Shown here: one piece after another, positions 40,175 through 50,883 of the stretch
Position numbering within the stretch: position 1 is the first letter of the stretch
Layout of the letters: every line of letters begins with the position of its first letter
Origin: Rhodococcus spelaei
GTDB lineage: Bacteria > Actinomycetota > Actinomycetes > Mycobacteriales > Mycobacteriaceae
Reading direction: 5' to 3'
DNA length: 64,000 nt
Assembly (NCBI RefSeq): GCF_006704125.1
Contig: NZ_VIGH01000009.1
Span: forward strand, 218,774 to 282,773
Program-made: the position numbers and the translations under genes
Notes under the pieces: model-generated
What the model was told of the DNA's origin: nothing
What the model saw: only the letters and a program-made list of their open reading frames with translations
The model's database searches: none

Positions 40175-40591
40175 GTGTCCGAGCCCTCCGCACCGTCCAC
40201 CCCGCCCACCACAGTCCGAGCGGCGGGTGCGTTGGTCGCCCTCGAGGGCGCCGTCGCCCTCGTCGTCGCGGTGGTCCTGGTGATCCGCGGCCTCCTCGGC
40301 CACGACCAGAGTGCGGCCAGTGGCTACGGCACGGCGGGCTGGCTGGTGATTCTCGGTGGCGCGGTGCTCGCTGCCGGCGTCGCGCTGTTCGTGGGCAAGA
40401 GGTGGGGACGGGCGATCGCAGTGGTCGCGCAGTTGCTGCTGCTCCCGTTCGTGTGGTCGTTGTTGACCGATTCGCACCAACCCGCACTCGGGATCGCGTT
40501 CGGCGTCGTCGTGGTGCCGGCACTGGTGCTGCTCTTCAGTGCCCCGACGTCGCGATGGATGGCCCAGGAGTACGGCGAGGTCGAGGACTAG
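40175..40591 (+). CDS. Small integral membrane protein (Rv3217c-like)
   Basis: A 138-residue protein of unknown function with four predicted membrane spans (residues about 18-40, 52-74, 80-98, 103-123), a Pro/Ser-rich cytosolic N-terminus and an acidic C-terminus (QEYGEVED). It starts at GTG 40175, 45 bp from the divergent lipid kinase. The last 4 bases overlap the convergent acetyltransferase gene. No catalytic motif. Confidence 0.75.
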   Translation: MSEPSAPSTPPTTVRAAGALVALEGAVALVVAVVLVIRGLLGHDQSAASGYGTAGWLVILGGAVLAAGVALFVGKRWGRAIAVVAQLLLLPFVWSLLTDSHQPALGIAFGVVVVPALVLLFSAPTSRWMAQEYGEVED

Positions 40592-41055
40592 GCGCCGAGC
40601 CGGGCCAGTGCGTCGCCGGACAGTCGGTAGGTGGTCCACTCGTCCTGCGCGTTCGCGTCGAGCGACTCGTAGAACGCGATCGACGGGGCGTTCCAGTCCA
40701 GTACCGACCAGCTCAGTCGGGAGTACCCCTTGGAGGTGCACTCGCGTGCCAGCGCGGTCAGCAGCGCCTTGCCGTGGCCACCGCCGCGGAACTCCGGCTT
40801 GACGTACAGGTCCTCGAGGTAGATCCCGTGGACCCCGTCCCAGGTCGAGAAATTGAGAAACCACAGCGCTGTCCCGACTACCTCGCCGTCCTGCTCGGCG
40901 ACGTGGCCGAACACCGACGGGTGATCGCCGAACAGCGCGGTCGCCATCTGCGTCACGGTGACCGTGCACTCGTGGCGGGCCTTCTCGTACTCGGCGAGTT
41001 CGTACACGAGGCCGGTGACGGCGGCGACGTCGTCGGGGGTGACCCGTCGGATCAT
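40588..41055 (-). CDS. GNAT-family N-acetyltransferase
   Basis: A 155-residue acetyltransferase resembling spermidine/diamine N1-acetyltransferases (SSAT-like): RVTPDDVAAVTGLVYELAEYEK, TALWFLNFSTWDGVHGIYLEDLYV, and the acetyl-CoA loop RGGGHGKALLTAL with the Q/RxxGxG/A pattern. The conserved late Tyr (IAFYESLDA) is present. The substrate is probably a small polyamine-like amine, by family. It starts 28 bp downstream of the histidine phosphatase gene on the same strand. Confidence 0.87.
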   Translation of the reverse strand: MIRRVTPDDVAAVTGLVYELAEYEKARHECTVTVTQMATALFGDHPSVFGHVAEQDGEVVGTALWFLNFSTWDGVHGIYLEDLYVKPEFRGGGHGKALLTALARECTSKGYSRLSWSVLDWNAPSIAFYESLDANAQDEWTTYRLSGDALARLGA

Positions 41056-41083
41056 GGGTTCCTTCTTTCGTTGGGCGACTTCA

Positions 41084-41665
41084 CTACTGGACGTTCAGCG
41101 TGACGATCTGGTGGGTGCCGTGCTCGAAGCCGAGCACGGACACGCTGCCGGGGGAGACGGCGAACCGCCTGCCCTCGTGCACGGGCAGGCCGGCCCAGCG
41201 GGCGAGCAGCGCACGCGAGAAGTGCCCGTGCCCGACCAGGACGACGTCCCGCTCGTCCAGACGCGATTCGGCGATCGCGAGCACCATGTCGGCCCGGGCC
41301 TGCACGGACTCCGCGCTCTCCCCGCCGGGACACGGGTGGGTGAACACAGTCCACCCGGGGACGCGCTCGCGGATCTCGGGGGTCGTCAGCCCCTCGTAGT
41401 CGCCGTAGTCCCACTCCGCCAGCGCGTCCCACCGCACGGCGGTCAGTCCCGCCAGTTCGGCCGTGCGGGTCCCACGCAGGCGAGGGCTGGTCAGCACCAC
41501 GGGATCGCGCAGGGCCAGAGAGGCGACCTGCGCACCGGCCGCCCGGGCCTGCTGCTCGCCGTTCGCGGTCAGTGGTACGTCGGTGTGGCTGGTGTGCCTG
41601 CCGGTACGCGCCCATTCGGTCTCGCCGTGCCGAAGCAGCACGATTCGGGCATCAGCGGTGGTCAC
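41084..41665 (-). CDS. Histidine phosphatase (Rv3214/Gpm2-like acid phosphatase)
   Basis: A 193-residue phosphoglycerate-mutase-fold phosphatase. Catalytic LLRHGETEW with its His and Arg, the Glu-bearing AEWDYGDYEGLT and the second His in VLVGHGHFSRALLARW are all there. Rv3214 was first named gpm2 but was shown to be an acid phosphatase rather than a mutase. GTG 41665 is the start nearest the catalytic strand. Natural substrate unknown. Confidence 0.88.
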   Translation of the reverse strand: MTTADARIVLLRHGETEWARTGRHTSHTDVPLTANGEQQARAAGAQVASLALRDPVVLTSPRLRGTRTAELAGLTAVRWDALAEWDYGDYEGLTTPEIRERVPGWTVFTHPCPGGESAESVQARADMVLAIAESRLDERDVVLVGHGHFSRALLARWAGLPVHEGRRFAVSPGSVSVLGFEHGTHQIVTLNVQ

Positions 41666-41737
41666 CGTTCCATCATGGCAGCACCCGGGGGCGGCCAGTA
41701 CTCGCCATGGCGGCCGAAGTACGCAAAGATCACTGCC

Positions 41738-42529
41738 GTGACAACTGTTCTCGCTGTGGCGAATCAAAAGGGTGGGGTCGCCAAGACCACGACGGTGGCC
41801 TCGCTCGCGGCCGCGCTCTCCGGACTGGGGCGCAAGGTGCTGGTGGTGGACCTGGATCCGCAGGGCTGCCTGACGTTCTCACTGGGCCACAATCCGGACC
41901 GGTTGGAATCCTCGGTGCACGAGGTGCTGACCGGCCAGGTTCCGATGCGCGAGGTGATCCTCGAGACGGACGAGGGCATCTCGCTGGTCCCGGCGACCAT
42001 CGATCTCGCGGGCGCCGAGGCGGTGCTGTTGATGAGGCCCGGCCGCGAGTTCAGCCTCAAACGCGCGCTGGCCACTCTCGACAACGACTTCGACGTCGTG
42101 CTGATCGACTGCCCGCCCTCGCTCGGAGTGCTCACCCTCAACGGACTCACCGCCGCGGACGCAGTGCTGGTGCCGCTGCAGTGCGAGACGCTCGCGCACC
42201 GCGGCGTCGGGCAGCTGCTGCGGACCGTCTCCGAGGTCCGGGACATCACCAACCCGGACCTGCGCCTGCTCGGCGCGCTGCCGACGCTCTACGACGCACG
42301 CACCACGCACAGCCGGGACGTGCTCGCCGACGTCGCAGACCGCTACGACCTGCCGGTGCTCGCGCCCGCGATCCCGCGCACGGTGCGCTTCGCGGAGGCC
42401 AGTGCCTCGGGGTCGACGGTGCTCGCCGGCCGGCGCAGCAAGGGTGGGCAGGCCTACCGCGAACTCGCGGAAAACCTGGTGGCGCACTGGGATTCGGATG
42501 CCGAACTGAAGACGTTCAGTACGAGCTGA
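41738..42529 (+). CDS. Orphan ParA-family ATPase (Soj-like)
   Basis: A 263-residue MinD/ParA ATPase with deviant Walker A (QKGGVAKTTTVASLAAAL, with signature Lys), switch I DLDPQGCLT, and Walker B DVVLIDCPPSLG. The rest matches Rv3213c. No ParB gene or parS-like repeat lies near, so it is not the chromosome partition ParA; a role in positioning another complex is possible. GTG 41738 is chosen since the ATPase fold starts there and an in-frame longer form runs through the opposite-strand phosphatase gene. Confidence 0.9.
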   Translation: MTTVLAVANQKGGVAKTTTVASLAAALSGLGRKVLVVDLDPQGCLTFSLGHNPDRLESSVHEVLTGQVPMREVILETDEGISLVPATIDLAGAEAVLLMRPGREFSLKRALATLDNDFDVVLIDCPPSLGVLTLNGLTAADAVLVPLQCETLAHRGVGQLLRTVSEVRDITNPDLRLLGALPTLYDARTTHSRDVLADVADRYDLPVLAPAIPRTVRFAEASASGSTVLAGRRSKGGQAYRELAENLVAHWDSDAELKTFSTS

Positions 42530-42535
42530 ACGCAA

Positions 42536-43768
42536 CTAGCGCAGCGCGACCAGGTCGTCGCCGCGCTGTTCGAGCAGCACCCCACCGAGTGCGGCGCTGG
42601 TGATCGGCGCGCCGCCGAGGGTGGCGGGCGTAGGTCCGGCCCGGTCCACCGGGACGCGCCGCACCTCGGCTCCGGTGGTCGGGTCGACCACCGCGACCGC
42701 ACCGTCCACCGGCACCAGGAACTGGCCGGCCATCGCGGTGCCGGGACCGAGGGCGCCGTCGACAGTCCAGCCCGGCGTGAAATCGGTTGCGCGGAGGCTG
42801 ATCACGCGAGATCCGGTCCACCATGCGAAGATCGGACCGGACCGCACCACCCGGGCGGTGGGGGAGACGTCGCCGCTGACCGGGAACTGGTTGACCAGCG
42901 AACCGGAGCCGTCGTAGACGGCGATCCGGGCGCCACCGCCCACGCCCGGCGGTGCGTACACCGCGGTGCGGTCGCCGGACACGGCGAGCACCGCCGCGCC
43001 GGTGACGTCCTTTCCGGCGTCGTCGAGCAGGGTCGAGCCGTACTCCTCGGGCTTCGAATTGTCCTTGGGGGCCGGATTGAGGATGCTGATCCGATCCGCG
43101 GACTCGCCGGGGCAGCGCTCGAGCACCGCGAGCCGGCTGCTGCTGGACGCGGACGAGAGCAGCGTGCAGCCGGAGCGGGGTTGGGCGCCCGGGTTCACCG
43201 GCGCGTCGACGCGGCCGAACTCGAGGGTGCGCACCAGGTCCGAGCGCCACACCTCGAGTCGGGACGATCCGCGGGAGGTCAGGTAGGTACCGTCCTCGGA
43301 CAGCGTCACCGACTCGTCGGCGTCGCTGTTGCGCTGGGCCTGCCGCGCACCGGTCGAGCCGTCGAGTTGCGTGACCTGGCCGCAGCCGAGCCGGTCACGA
43401 TAGACCGCCACGACGGTGTGCCAGGCGTCGACCGCGCCGCACAGCGGCATGTCGCGCTGGTAGCGCCACAGTTCGGTACCGGTGGCAGGGTCGCGCCCGA
43501 GCACGGTGCCGTCGTCCGCGGTGACGACGGCACCCCCCGCGACCAGCGGGAACGCGGTCTCCCGACTCGAGGCGCGCCACGCTTCGGTGAGGGTCTCCGG
43601 GACGGACAGCGCCGTCTCGGCGGGCGCGGCCGGGTGCTCCGCGGTGACCGAGACGGTGCCCCTGGCGTCACTGCGCAGCCAGATCACGCCGGCGGCGACG
43701 AGCACGACCACCGCGATGGCGCAGGCGGCGACGACGTCGACGCGCGTGCGCCGCTCGGGTGCGACCAT
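42536..43768 (-). CDS. Membrane-anchored beta-propeller protein (Rv3212-like)
   Basis: A 410-residue protein with one N-terminal membrane span (residues about 10-30, AACAIAVVVLVAAGVIW) and an extracytoplasmic PQQ/WD-type propeller (LGRDPATGTELWRYQRD; AVVDPTTGAEVRRVPV). It could be a binding or assembly scaffold; no active site is seen. It follows rhlE by 8 bp on the same strand, as in M. tuberculosis, so they are likely co-transcribed. Confidence 0.78.
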   Translation of the reverse strand: MVAPERRTRVDVVAACAIAVVVLVAAGVIWLRSDARGTVSVTAEHPAAPAETALSVPETLTEAWRASSRETAFPLVAGGAVVTADDGTVLGRDPATGTELWRYQRDMPLCGAVDAWHTVVAVYRDRLGCGQVTQLDGSTGARQAQRNSDADESVTLSEDGTYLTSRGSSRLEVWRSDLVRTLEFGRVDAPVNPGAQPRSGCTLLSSASSSSRLAVLERCPGESADRISILNPAPKDNSKPEEYGSTLLDDAGKDVTGAAVLAVSGDRTAVYAPPGVGGGARIAVYDGSGSLVNQFPVSGDVSPTARVVRSGPIFAWWTGSRVISLRATDFTPGWTVDGALGPGTAMAGQFLVPVDGAVAVVDPTTGAEVRRVPVDRAGPTPATLGGAPITSAALGGVLLEQRGDDLVALR

Positions 43769-43776
43769 GCGGCCGG

Positions 43777-45375
43777 TTACTCCGCGGGGGTGGCGACGGC
43801 GGCCGAGGCGCCCGCGGCGGCGGGCTTGCGACGGCGACGGCGACGGCGTGCGGGTGCGGCGTCCGCGGACGGTGCGGTGGTCTCCGCCGCCGATGCGTCG
43901 GCGCCCGCCGTCGAGGCCGCGGGGGCCTCACCGGCGTGACCGCCGCGGGTGCGCTTGCGGGTGCGCGTGCGGCGCGGACGATCCGCCTTCTCGGCGTCGC
44001 CGGTCTCGGTTGCCCGCTCGGTGGACGAATCCTCCTGGGGCCGTTCGGCCTTCGGTCGGCGGATGGTGCCCTTGGCGTCGGTCGGAATGCTCAGCTCGGC
44101 GTAGAGGTGGTCCGAGCTCGAGTAGGTCTCCACCGGATCGGGGATACCGAGGCCGAGGGCCTTGTCGATGAGCTGCCAGCGCGGGATGTCGTCCCAGTCG
44201 ACGAGGGTGATCGCGATGCCGGTGCGGCCGGCGCGACCGGTGCGACCGATGCGGTGCACGTAGGTCTTCTCGTCCTCGGGGCACTGGTAGTTGATGACGT
44301 GCGTGACGTCGTCGATGTCGATGCCGCGGGCGGCGACGTCGGTCGCGACCAGGACGTCGACCTTGCCGGTGCGGAACGCCTTGAGCGCCTTCTCGCGGGC
44401 GATCTGACCGAGGTCGCCGTGCACGGCGCCGACCGTGAAGCCGCGTTCGTTCAGCTCGTCCGCGACCTTCTGCGCGGTCCGCTTGGTGCGGGTGAAGATC
44501 ATCGTCGCGCCGCGGCCCTCGGCCTGCAGCACCCGGGCGACCATCTCCGCCTTGTCGAGCGCGTGCGCGCGGTAGATGTGCTGGGTGGTCCGGTCGTGCA
44601 CGGCGGAGTCGTCCGCCTGCTCGGCCCGGATGTGCGTCGGCTGGGTGAGGAACGTGCGGGCGAGGGTGATGATCGGACCGGGCATGGTGGCCGAGAACAG
44701 CATCGTCTGCCGCTTGTCGGGAACCATCCCGAGGATGCGCTCGATGTCGGGCAGGAAGCCGAGGTCGAGCATCTCGTCGGCCTCGTCGAGGACCAGGACG
44801 CCGACCTTGCCGAGGATCAGGTGGCCCTGCTTGGCGAGGTCGAGGAGGCGGCCCGGGGTGCCGACGACGACGTCGACGCCCTTCTGGAGGGCCGCGATCT
44901 GGGTCTCGTAGGGGCGGCCGCCGTAGATGGAGAGCACCTCGAGCTTGCGGTCGCCGGCCTCGAGGTACTTGCCCGCGTTGACCAGGTCCTCGGTGACCTG
45001 GATGCAGAGTTCGCGGGTCGGCACGATGATCAGCGCGCGCGGGGTGCCGTCGAGCACGGTCGTGCCGGAGTCGGCAGTGGCGATGCGGTGCAGCAGCGGG
45101 ACACCGAAACCGAACGTCTTGCCCATGCCGGTGCGGGCCTGGCCGATCAGGTCGTCGCCGGCGAGGGCCAGCGGCAGGGTCAGTTCCTGGATGGCGAAGG
45201 TGCGGTCGATACCGATCTCAGCGAGGGCCCGGACGATCTCGTCGCGGACACCGAGTTCGGCGAACGTGGGGGCGGTGTGGGTCTCGTCGAGCTGGGCGGA
45301 CAATGTCGTTTCGCTCGCATCGTCTTCATGGTCGATCGTGATCTTGCTCAGTGCTCTGGCCTTCCTCGTTGGCAC
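43777..45375 (-). CDS. rhlE: DEAD-box ATP-dependent RNA helicase (RhlE-like)
   Basis: A 532-residue RNA helicase: Q motif [20 protein letters not shown], Walker [14 protein letters not shown] in [17 protein letters not shown] in [10 protein letters not shown], and helicase C motifs [11 protein letters not shown] and [13 protein letters not shown]. After about residue 400 comes a long disordered tail with Arg-rich clusters ([22 protein letters not shown]) that will bind RNA non-specifically. Start is GTG 45375; GAGGAAGG a little downstream points to a possible CTG start nine codons later. A long leader precedes it. Confidence 0.93.
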   Translation of the reverse strand: MPTRKARALSKITIDHEDDASETTLSAQLDETHTAPTFAELGVRDEIVRALAEIGIDRTFAIQELTLPLALAGDDLIGQARTGMGKTFGFGVPLLHRIATADSGTTVLDGTPRALIIVPTRELCIQVTEDLVNAGKYLEAGDRKLEVLSIYGGRPYETQIAALQKGVDVVVGTPGRLLDLAKQGHLILGKVGVLVLDEADEMLDLGFLPDIERILGMVPDKRQTMLFSATMPGPIITLARTFLTQPTHIRAEQADDSAVHDRTTQHIYRAHALDKAEMVARVLQAEGRGATMIFTRTKRTAQKVADELNERGFTVGAVHGDLGQIAREKALKAFRTGKVDVLVATDVAARGIDIDDVTHVINYQCPEDEKTYVHRIGRTGRAGRTGIAITLVDWDDIPRWQLIDKALGLGIPDPVETYSSSDHLYAELSIPTDAKGTIRRPKAERPQEDSSTERATETGDAEKADRPRRTRTRKRTRGGHAGEAPAASTAGADASAAETTAPSADAAPARRRRRRRKPAAAGASAAVATPAE

Positions 45376-45672
45376 GCGCGCACGAGCTGGGGCCAGGCCG
45401 GGAGTCGGCCGATGTCGGTGCCCTCGTCCGTGAGTCGCGCTTCCTGCTGCCCGGCGTGGAGATCGCGATGATCTCGACGCGGCGCGGGAAGGGACCTCGA
45501 ATCAGGTGCGCGCACATTATCTGCGGGGTGCCGCGCCACAATCGCGTGCCCATATGCTCGGGCAACGGGCGGCTCCCCGCGTCAATGGTAACTTGCGCGG
45601 CCGTGTTCGCAGGTAAGGCCATGGGAAATGTCACGTCGGAGGCGTGGCGACCGCGCGGTCTAGGCTAGCCGC
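45376..45672. promoter_or_regulatory. rhlE leader and divergent control region
   Basis: A 297-bp gap between divergent rhlE and the ferritin-like gene. On the minus strand GATAAT (45516-45521) could be a -10 for rhlE, giving an untranslated leader of about 130 nt, a usual trait of cold-responsive DEAD-box helicase genes. I see no gene or strong hairpin inside. Confidence 0.35.
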
Positions 45673-46353
45673 ATGGCAGCCAATTCCGCGGATTCCCTGA
45701 CCCCAGCAATCGCCGCCGACCACCCCGGTGTGGGCGAGTTGTTCGCCGTTCTGGCCTACGGCGAGATCTCGGCGTTCTATCGCCTCGCCGAGGATGCGCA
45801 GATGGCCCCCACACTGCCGGGCAAGGTCGCGCTGGCCAGCATGGCTGCCGCGGAGATGAACCACTTCGAGACCCTCCACGCGGCGCTCACCGCCCGCGGC
45901 CAGGAGATCTACGCCGCGATGGCCCCGTTCGTGAAGCCACTCGACGATTACCACGCCTCCACTCGGCCCTCGACCTGGCTCGAGTCGCTGGTCAAGGCGC
46001 ACGTCGGCGACGGCATCGCCGCCGACTTCTACCTGGAGATCGCCGACGCCCTCGATCCGTCGGTCGCGGCGGTGGTGCGCGAGGTGCTCGCCGAGACCGG
46101 CCACTCGGAGTTCGTGGTCCACGAGGTCAGTGCGGCCGTGGCGGCGAGCAAGCGGGACAAGGATCGACTGATGCTGTGGGGCCGCCGACTGCTCGGCGAG
46201 GCGATCACCCAGGCGCAGTTCGTGATGGCGCAGCGGGAGGCGCTGACGGAACTGGTGATCACCGCGACCGGCGACCTCAACAGCATCGCGGCGCTCTTCG
46301 ACCGCATGCAGGAGCGGCACGCGGAGCGGATGGCGGTCCTCGGCCTCGTGTGA
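45673..46353 (+). CDS. Ferritin-like diiron-fold protein (MiaE_2-like, Rv3210c-type)
   Basis: A 226-residue helical-bundle protein related to tRNA hydroxylase MiaE. Possible metal ligands sit on the helices: the Glu in LAYGEISAFYRLAED, AAEMNHFETLHAAL (ExxH), FYLEIADALD and ETGHSEFVVHEV (ExxH). That is a ferritin-type ligand set, but the substrate is unknown and actinobacteria often lack the MiaE tRNA precursor. It has its own start at ATG 45673 and a downstream gap of 106 bp to the DUF3107 gene. Confidence 0.82.
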   Translation: MAANSADSLTPAIAADHPGVGELFAVLAYGEISAFYRLAEDAQMAPTLPGKVALASMAAAEMNHFETLHAALTARGQEIYAAMAPFVKPLDDYHASTRPSTWLESLVKAHVGDGIAADFYLEIADALDPSVAAVVREVLAETGHSEFVVHEVSAAVAASKRDKDRLMLWGRRLLGEAITQAQFVMAQREALTELVITATGDLNSIAALFDRMQERHAERMAVLGLV

Positions 46354-46459
46354 GTGCGAGGTGTTCGCTATCAGCACACCGTCGAGTGCGGCAGAGGCTC
46401 ACTCGGCTGCACTAGCCTGAGGCCAGGTAGTTGACGGCACGAGATTTCGGAGGTTGGCC

Positions 46460-46687
46460 GTGGAGGTCAAGATCGGCGTTTCTGACAGCCCGCGCGAGCT
46501 GATCGTGAACAGCGCGCAGACCCCGGAGGAGGTCGAGGCGCTCGTCGCCGCCGCGTTCAGCGGCGACTCGGCCGGAGTCCTCGCCCTCACCGACGACAAG
46601 GGCCGCAAGTTCCTGATCCAGGCCGGCAAGGTGGCCTACGTCGAGATCGGGCCCTCGGACAGTCGCAAGGTCGGCTTCGCAAGCTGA
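46460..46687 (+). CDS. DUF3107 protein (TB9.4-like)
   Basis: A 75-residue protein like the TB9.4 antigen (Rv3208A): VEVKIGVSDSPRELIVNSAQTP, a middle helix, then FLIQAGKVAYVEIGPSDSRKVGF. GTG 46460 is chosen because GGAGG lies 6 nt upstream and homologs begin VEVKIG; the TTG two codons earlier would leave no spacing. Function unknown; the beta-rich ending suggests a small binding fold. A very strong terminator follows. Confidence 0.9.
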   Translation: MEVKIGVSDSPRELIVNSAQTPEEVEALVAAAFSGDSAGVLALTDDKGRKFLIQAGKVAYVEIGPSDSRKVGFAS

Positions 46688-46700
46688 CAGGTCGCAGACA

Positions 46701-46740
46701 CGACGATGGGGCGCGGATCTCGATCCGCGCCCCATCGTCG
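46701..46740. terminator. Strong bidirectional terminator (18-bp perfect stem)
   Basis: CGACGATGGGGCGCGGAT (46701-46718) pairs without mismatch with ATCCGCGCCCCATCGTCG (46723-46740) around a CTCG tetraloop. It lies 13 bp after the DUF3107 stop and 7 bp before the convergent TetR stop. Confidence 0.92.
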
Positions 46741-46747
46741 TTGTCGT

Positions 46748-48752
<2,005 letters not shown>

Positions 48753-48781
48753 ACGGCCCGCGCCGGGGGACAATGGGATCT

Positions 48782-49978
48782 GTGTCGTCCAATCCCTCGT
48801 CCAGCACCTCCCTGCCGCCGCTGGTGGAACCCGCCGCCGAGCTGAGCCGGGCGGAGGTGGCGCGGTACAGCAGGCACCTGATCATTCCGGACGTCGGGAT
48901 GGTCGGGCAGAAGCGGCTCAAGAACGCCCGGGTGCTCGTCATCGGGGCCGGCGGACTGGGCTCGCCCGCGCTGCTCTACCTCGCCGCCGCGGGGGTCGGC
49001 ACGCTCGGCATCGTCGAGTTCGACGACGTGGAGGTGTCGAATCTGCAGCGGCAGGTGATCCACGGTCGGTCGGACGTCGGCAGGCCCAAGGCGCACAGTG
49101 CGCGCGACTCGATCATCGAGATCAACGACAACGTCGACGTGCGACTGCACGAGTTCCGGCTCGAACGGGGCAACGCCGTCGACCTCTTCGCGCAGTACGA
49201 CCTGATCCTCGACGGCACCGACAACTTCGCGACCCGCTACCTCGTCAACGACGCCGCCGTGCTGGCGGGCAAGCCGTACGTGTGGGGTTCGATCTACCGC
49301 TTCGAGGGTCAGGCGTCGGTGTTCTGGGAGGCTGCTCCCGACGGACGCGGTCTGAACTATCGCGACCTCTACCCGGAGGCCCCACCGCCGGGGATGGTCC
49401 CGTCCTGCGCGGAGGGTGGGGTGCTCGGCGTGCTGTGTGCGTCCGTCGGCTCGATCATGGCGACCGAGGCGATCAAGCTGATCACCGGTATCGGTGAGTC
49501 GCTCCTGGGCCGGTTGATGATCTACGACGCGCTGCAGATGAGCTACCGGACCATTCGGCTGCGCCGCGATCCCGCACGCGAACCGGTCACCGAGCTGATC
49601 GACTACGACGCGTTCTGCGGCGTGGTCTCCGACGACGCCGTCGCGGCGGCGGCCGGGTCGACGATCACCGCGCCCGAGCTCGCGGCAATGCTGGACGCGG
49701 GCAAGGAGATCGAGCTGATCGACGTCCGGGAACCCGTGGAGTGGGACATCGTGCACCTGCCGGGGGCGGTCCTGATTCCCAAGGATCGCATCCTGTCCGG
49801 TGAGGCCCTGTCGGAGTTGCCACAGGACAAGCCGATCGTGTTGCACTGCAAGACCGGGATCCGGTCGGCCGAGGTCCTGGCCGCGCTGAAGCAGGCGGGA
49901 TTCGCGGATGCGACGCACCTGCAGGGCGGAATCGCTGCCTGGGCCCAGCAGGTCGACACGACGCTGCCGGTCTACTGA
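48782..49978 (+). CDS. moeZ: MoeZ: sulfur-carrier adenylyltransferase/sulfurtransferase
   Basis: Activates ubiquitin-like sulfur carriers (MoaD for Moco, CysO for cysteine, others) by adenylation and thiolation. The 398-residue protein has the E1-like domain with VLVIGAGGLGSPALLYLAAAG and the DGTDNFATRYLVND stretch, and a C-terminal rhodanese domain (about 300-398) with catalytic Cys in LHCKTGIRSAEVL. It matches Rv3206c in full. Both the GTG at 48782 and an ATG at 48773 are possible starts. It gives Moco-pathway function close to the mobA-moeA gene. Confidence 0.94.
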   Translation: MSSNPSSSTSLPPLVEPAAELSRAEVARYSRHLIIPDVGMVGQKRLKNARVLVIGAGGLGSPALLYLAAAGVGTLGIVEFDDVEVSNLQRQVIHGRSDVGRPKAHSARDSIIEINDNVDVRLHEFRLERGNAVDLFAQYDLILDGTDNFATRYLVNDAAVLAGKPYVWGSIYRFEGQASVFWEAAPDGRGLNYRDLYPEAPPPGMVPSCAEGGVLGVLCASVGSIMATEAIKLITGIGESLLGRLMIYDALQMSYRTIRLRRDPAREPVTELIDYDAFCGVVSDDAVAAAAGSTITAPELAAMLDAGKEIELIDVREPVEWDIVHLPGAVLIPKDRILSGEALSELPQDKPIVLHCKTGIRSAEVLAALKQAGFADATHLQGGIAAWAQQVDTTLPVY

Positions 49979-50030
49979 GCGGCGGCGCGTCAGGCTCGAC
50001 GCGCCGCGTCACGGCGGTAGCGTTGGGGAC

Positions 50031-50879
50031 GTGAGCTCCGTCGAACCACCCTCGCATGTGCGGTCCACCTTCGGCCTTCGTGAGGTCGAGCCGATCCCGC
50101 TCGGCGCCGACTGGGAAGGCGGCTGGCGCTGCGACGACGTGGTGCTCTCGCCGGTCGCCGATCACGCCCGCGCGGCCTGGTCGGCGAAGGTGCGCGAGAC
50201 GCTGAACCCGGACGGGGTTCGGTTGGCACGGCCGGTGCGCGCGACGGACGGTCGCTACGTGGTGTCCGGTTGGCGCGCAGACACGTTCATCGAGGGTTCG
50301 CCCGAGCCCCGGCACGACGAGGTGGTCTCACTCTCGATGCGGCTGCATGCGGCGACCGCGCCGCTCGAGCGCCCGCGGTTCCTGGTGCAGCCGCCGGTCG
50401 CGCCGTGGGCTGACGTCGACGTGTTCGTGGCGGCGGATCGGGCCGCGTGGGAGCAGGTACCGCTGCGAGGCGTCAAGGGACAGTTCGAGGCCACCTCGGC
50501 CGACGGTCGCACCAGCGTCGAGTTGATCGGTCAGTTGGCCACGCTGCGCAAGCCGGTGCACAGCCCCGACCAGTTGGTGCACGGGGACCTGTTCGGGACG
50601 GTCCTGTTCTCGGGGTCCGAAGCGCCCGGCATCGCCGACATCACCCCGTACTGGCGGCCCGCGGGGTGGGCGGCCGGCGTCGCCGTCGTCGATGCGTTGT
50701 CCTGGGGTGGCGCGGACGAGGAGCTCATCGGGCGCTGGGAAGACCTGCCCGAGTGGCCGCAGATGTTGTTGCGCGCGTTGATGTTCCGCCTTGCGGTGCA
50801 TGCCCTGCATCCGCGGTCGACGGCAGAGGCGCTGCCCGGGCTGGTGCGGACAGCGGACCTGATCCGGCTGATGCTCTGA
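50031..50879 (+). CDS. TIGR02569 family protein (Rv3205c-like)
   Basis: A 282-residue actinobacterial protein of unknown function. The late segment QLVHGDLFGTVLFSG followed by ITPYWRPAGWAAGVAVVDAL looks like the HGD...D catalytic loop of aminoglycoside-phosphotransferase-type kinases, so a kinase-like fold is likely; that is inference. GTG 50031 starts right after a G-rich stretch and opens on the conserved part. It marks the last gene in the shared mycolata order seen in the window. Confidence 0.8.
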   Translation: MSSVEPPSHVRSTFGLREVEPIPLGADWEGGWRCDDVVLSPVADHARAAWSAKVRETLNPDGVRLARPVRATDGRYVVSGWRADTFIEGSPEPRHDEVVSLSMRLHAATAPLERPRFLVQPPVAPWADVDVFVAADRAAWEQVPLRGVKGQFEATSADGRTSVELIGQLATLRKPVHSPDQLVHGDLFGTVLFSGSEAPGIADITPYWRPAGWAAGVAVVDALSWGGADEELIGRWEDLPEWPQMLLRALMFRLAVHALHPRSTAEALPGLVRTADLIRLML

Positions 50880-50883
50880 GCGC

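Noticed and set aside
40958..41737. In-frame upstream extension of the ParA-like gene
   Set aside because: Covers the opposite-strand phosphatase gene and has no ParA-family sequence.
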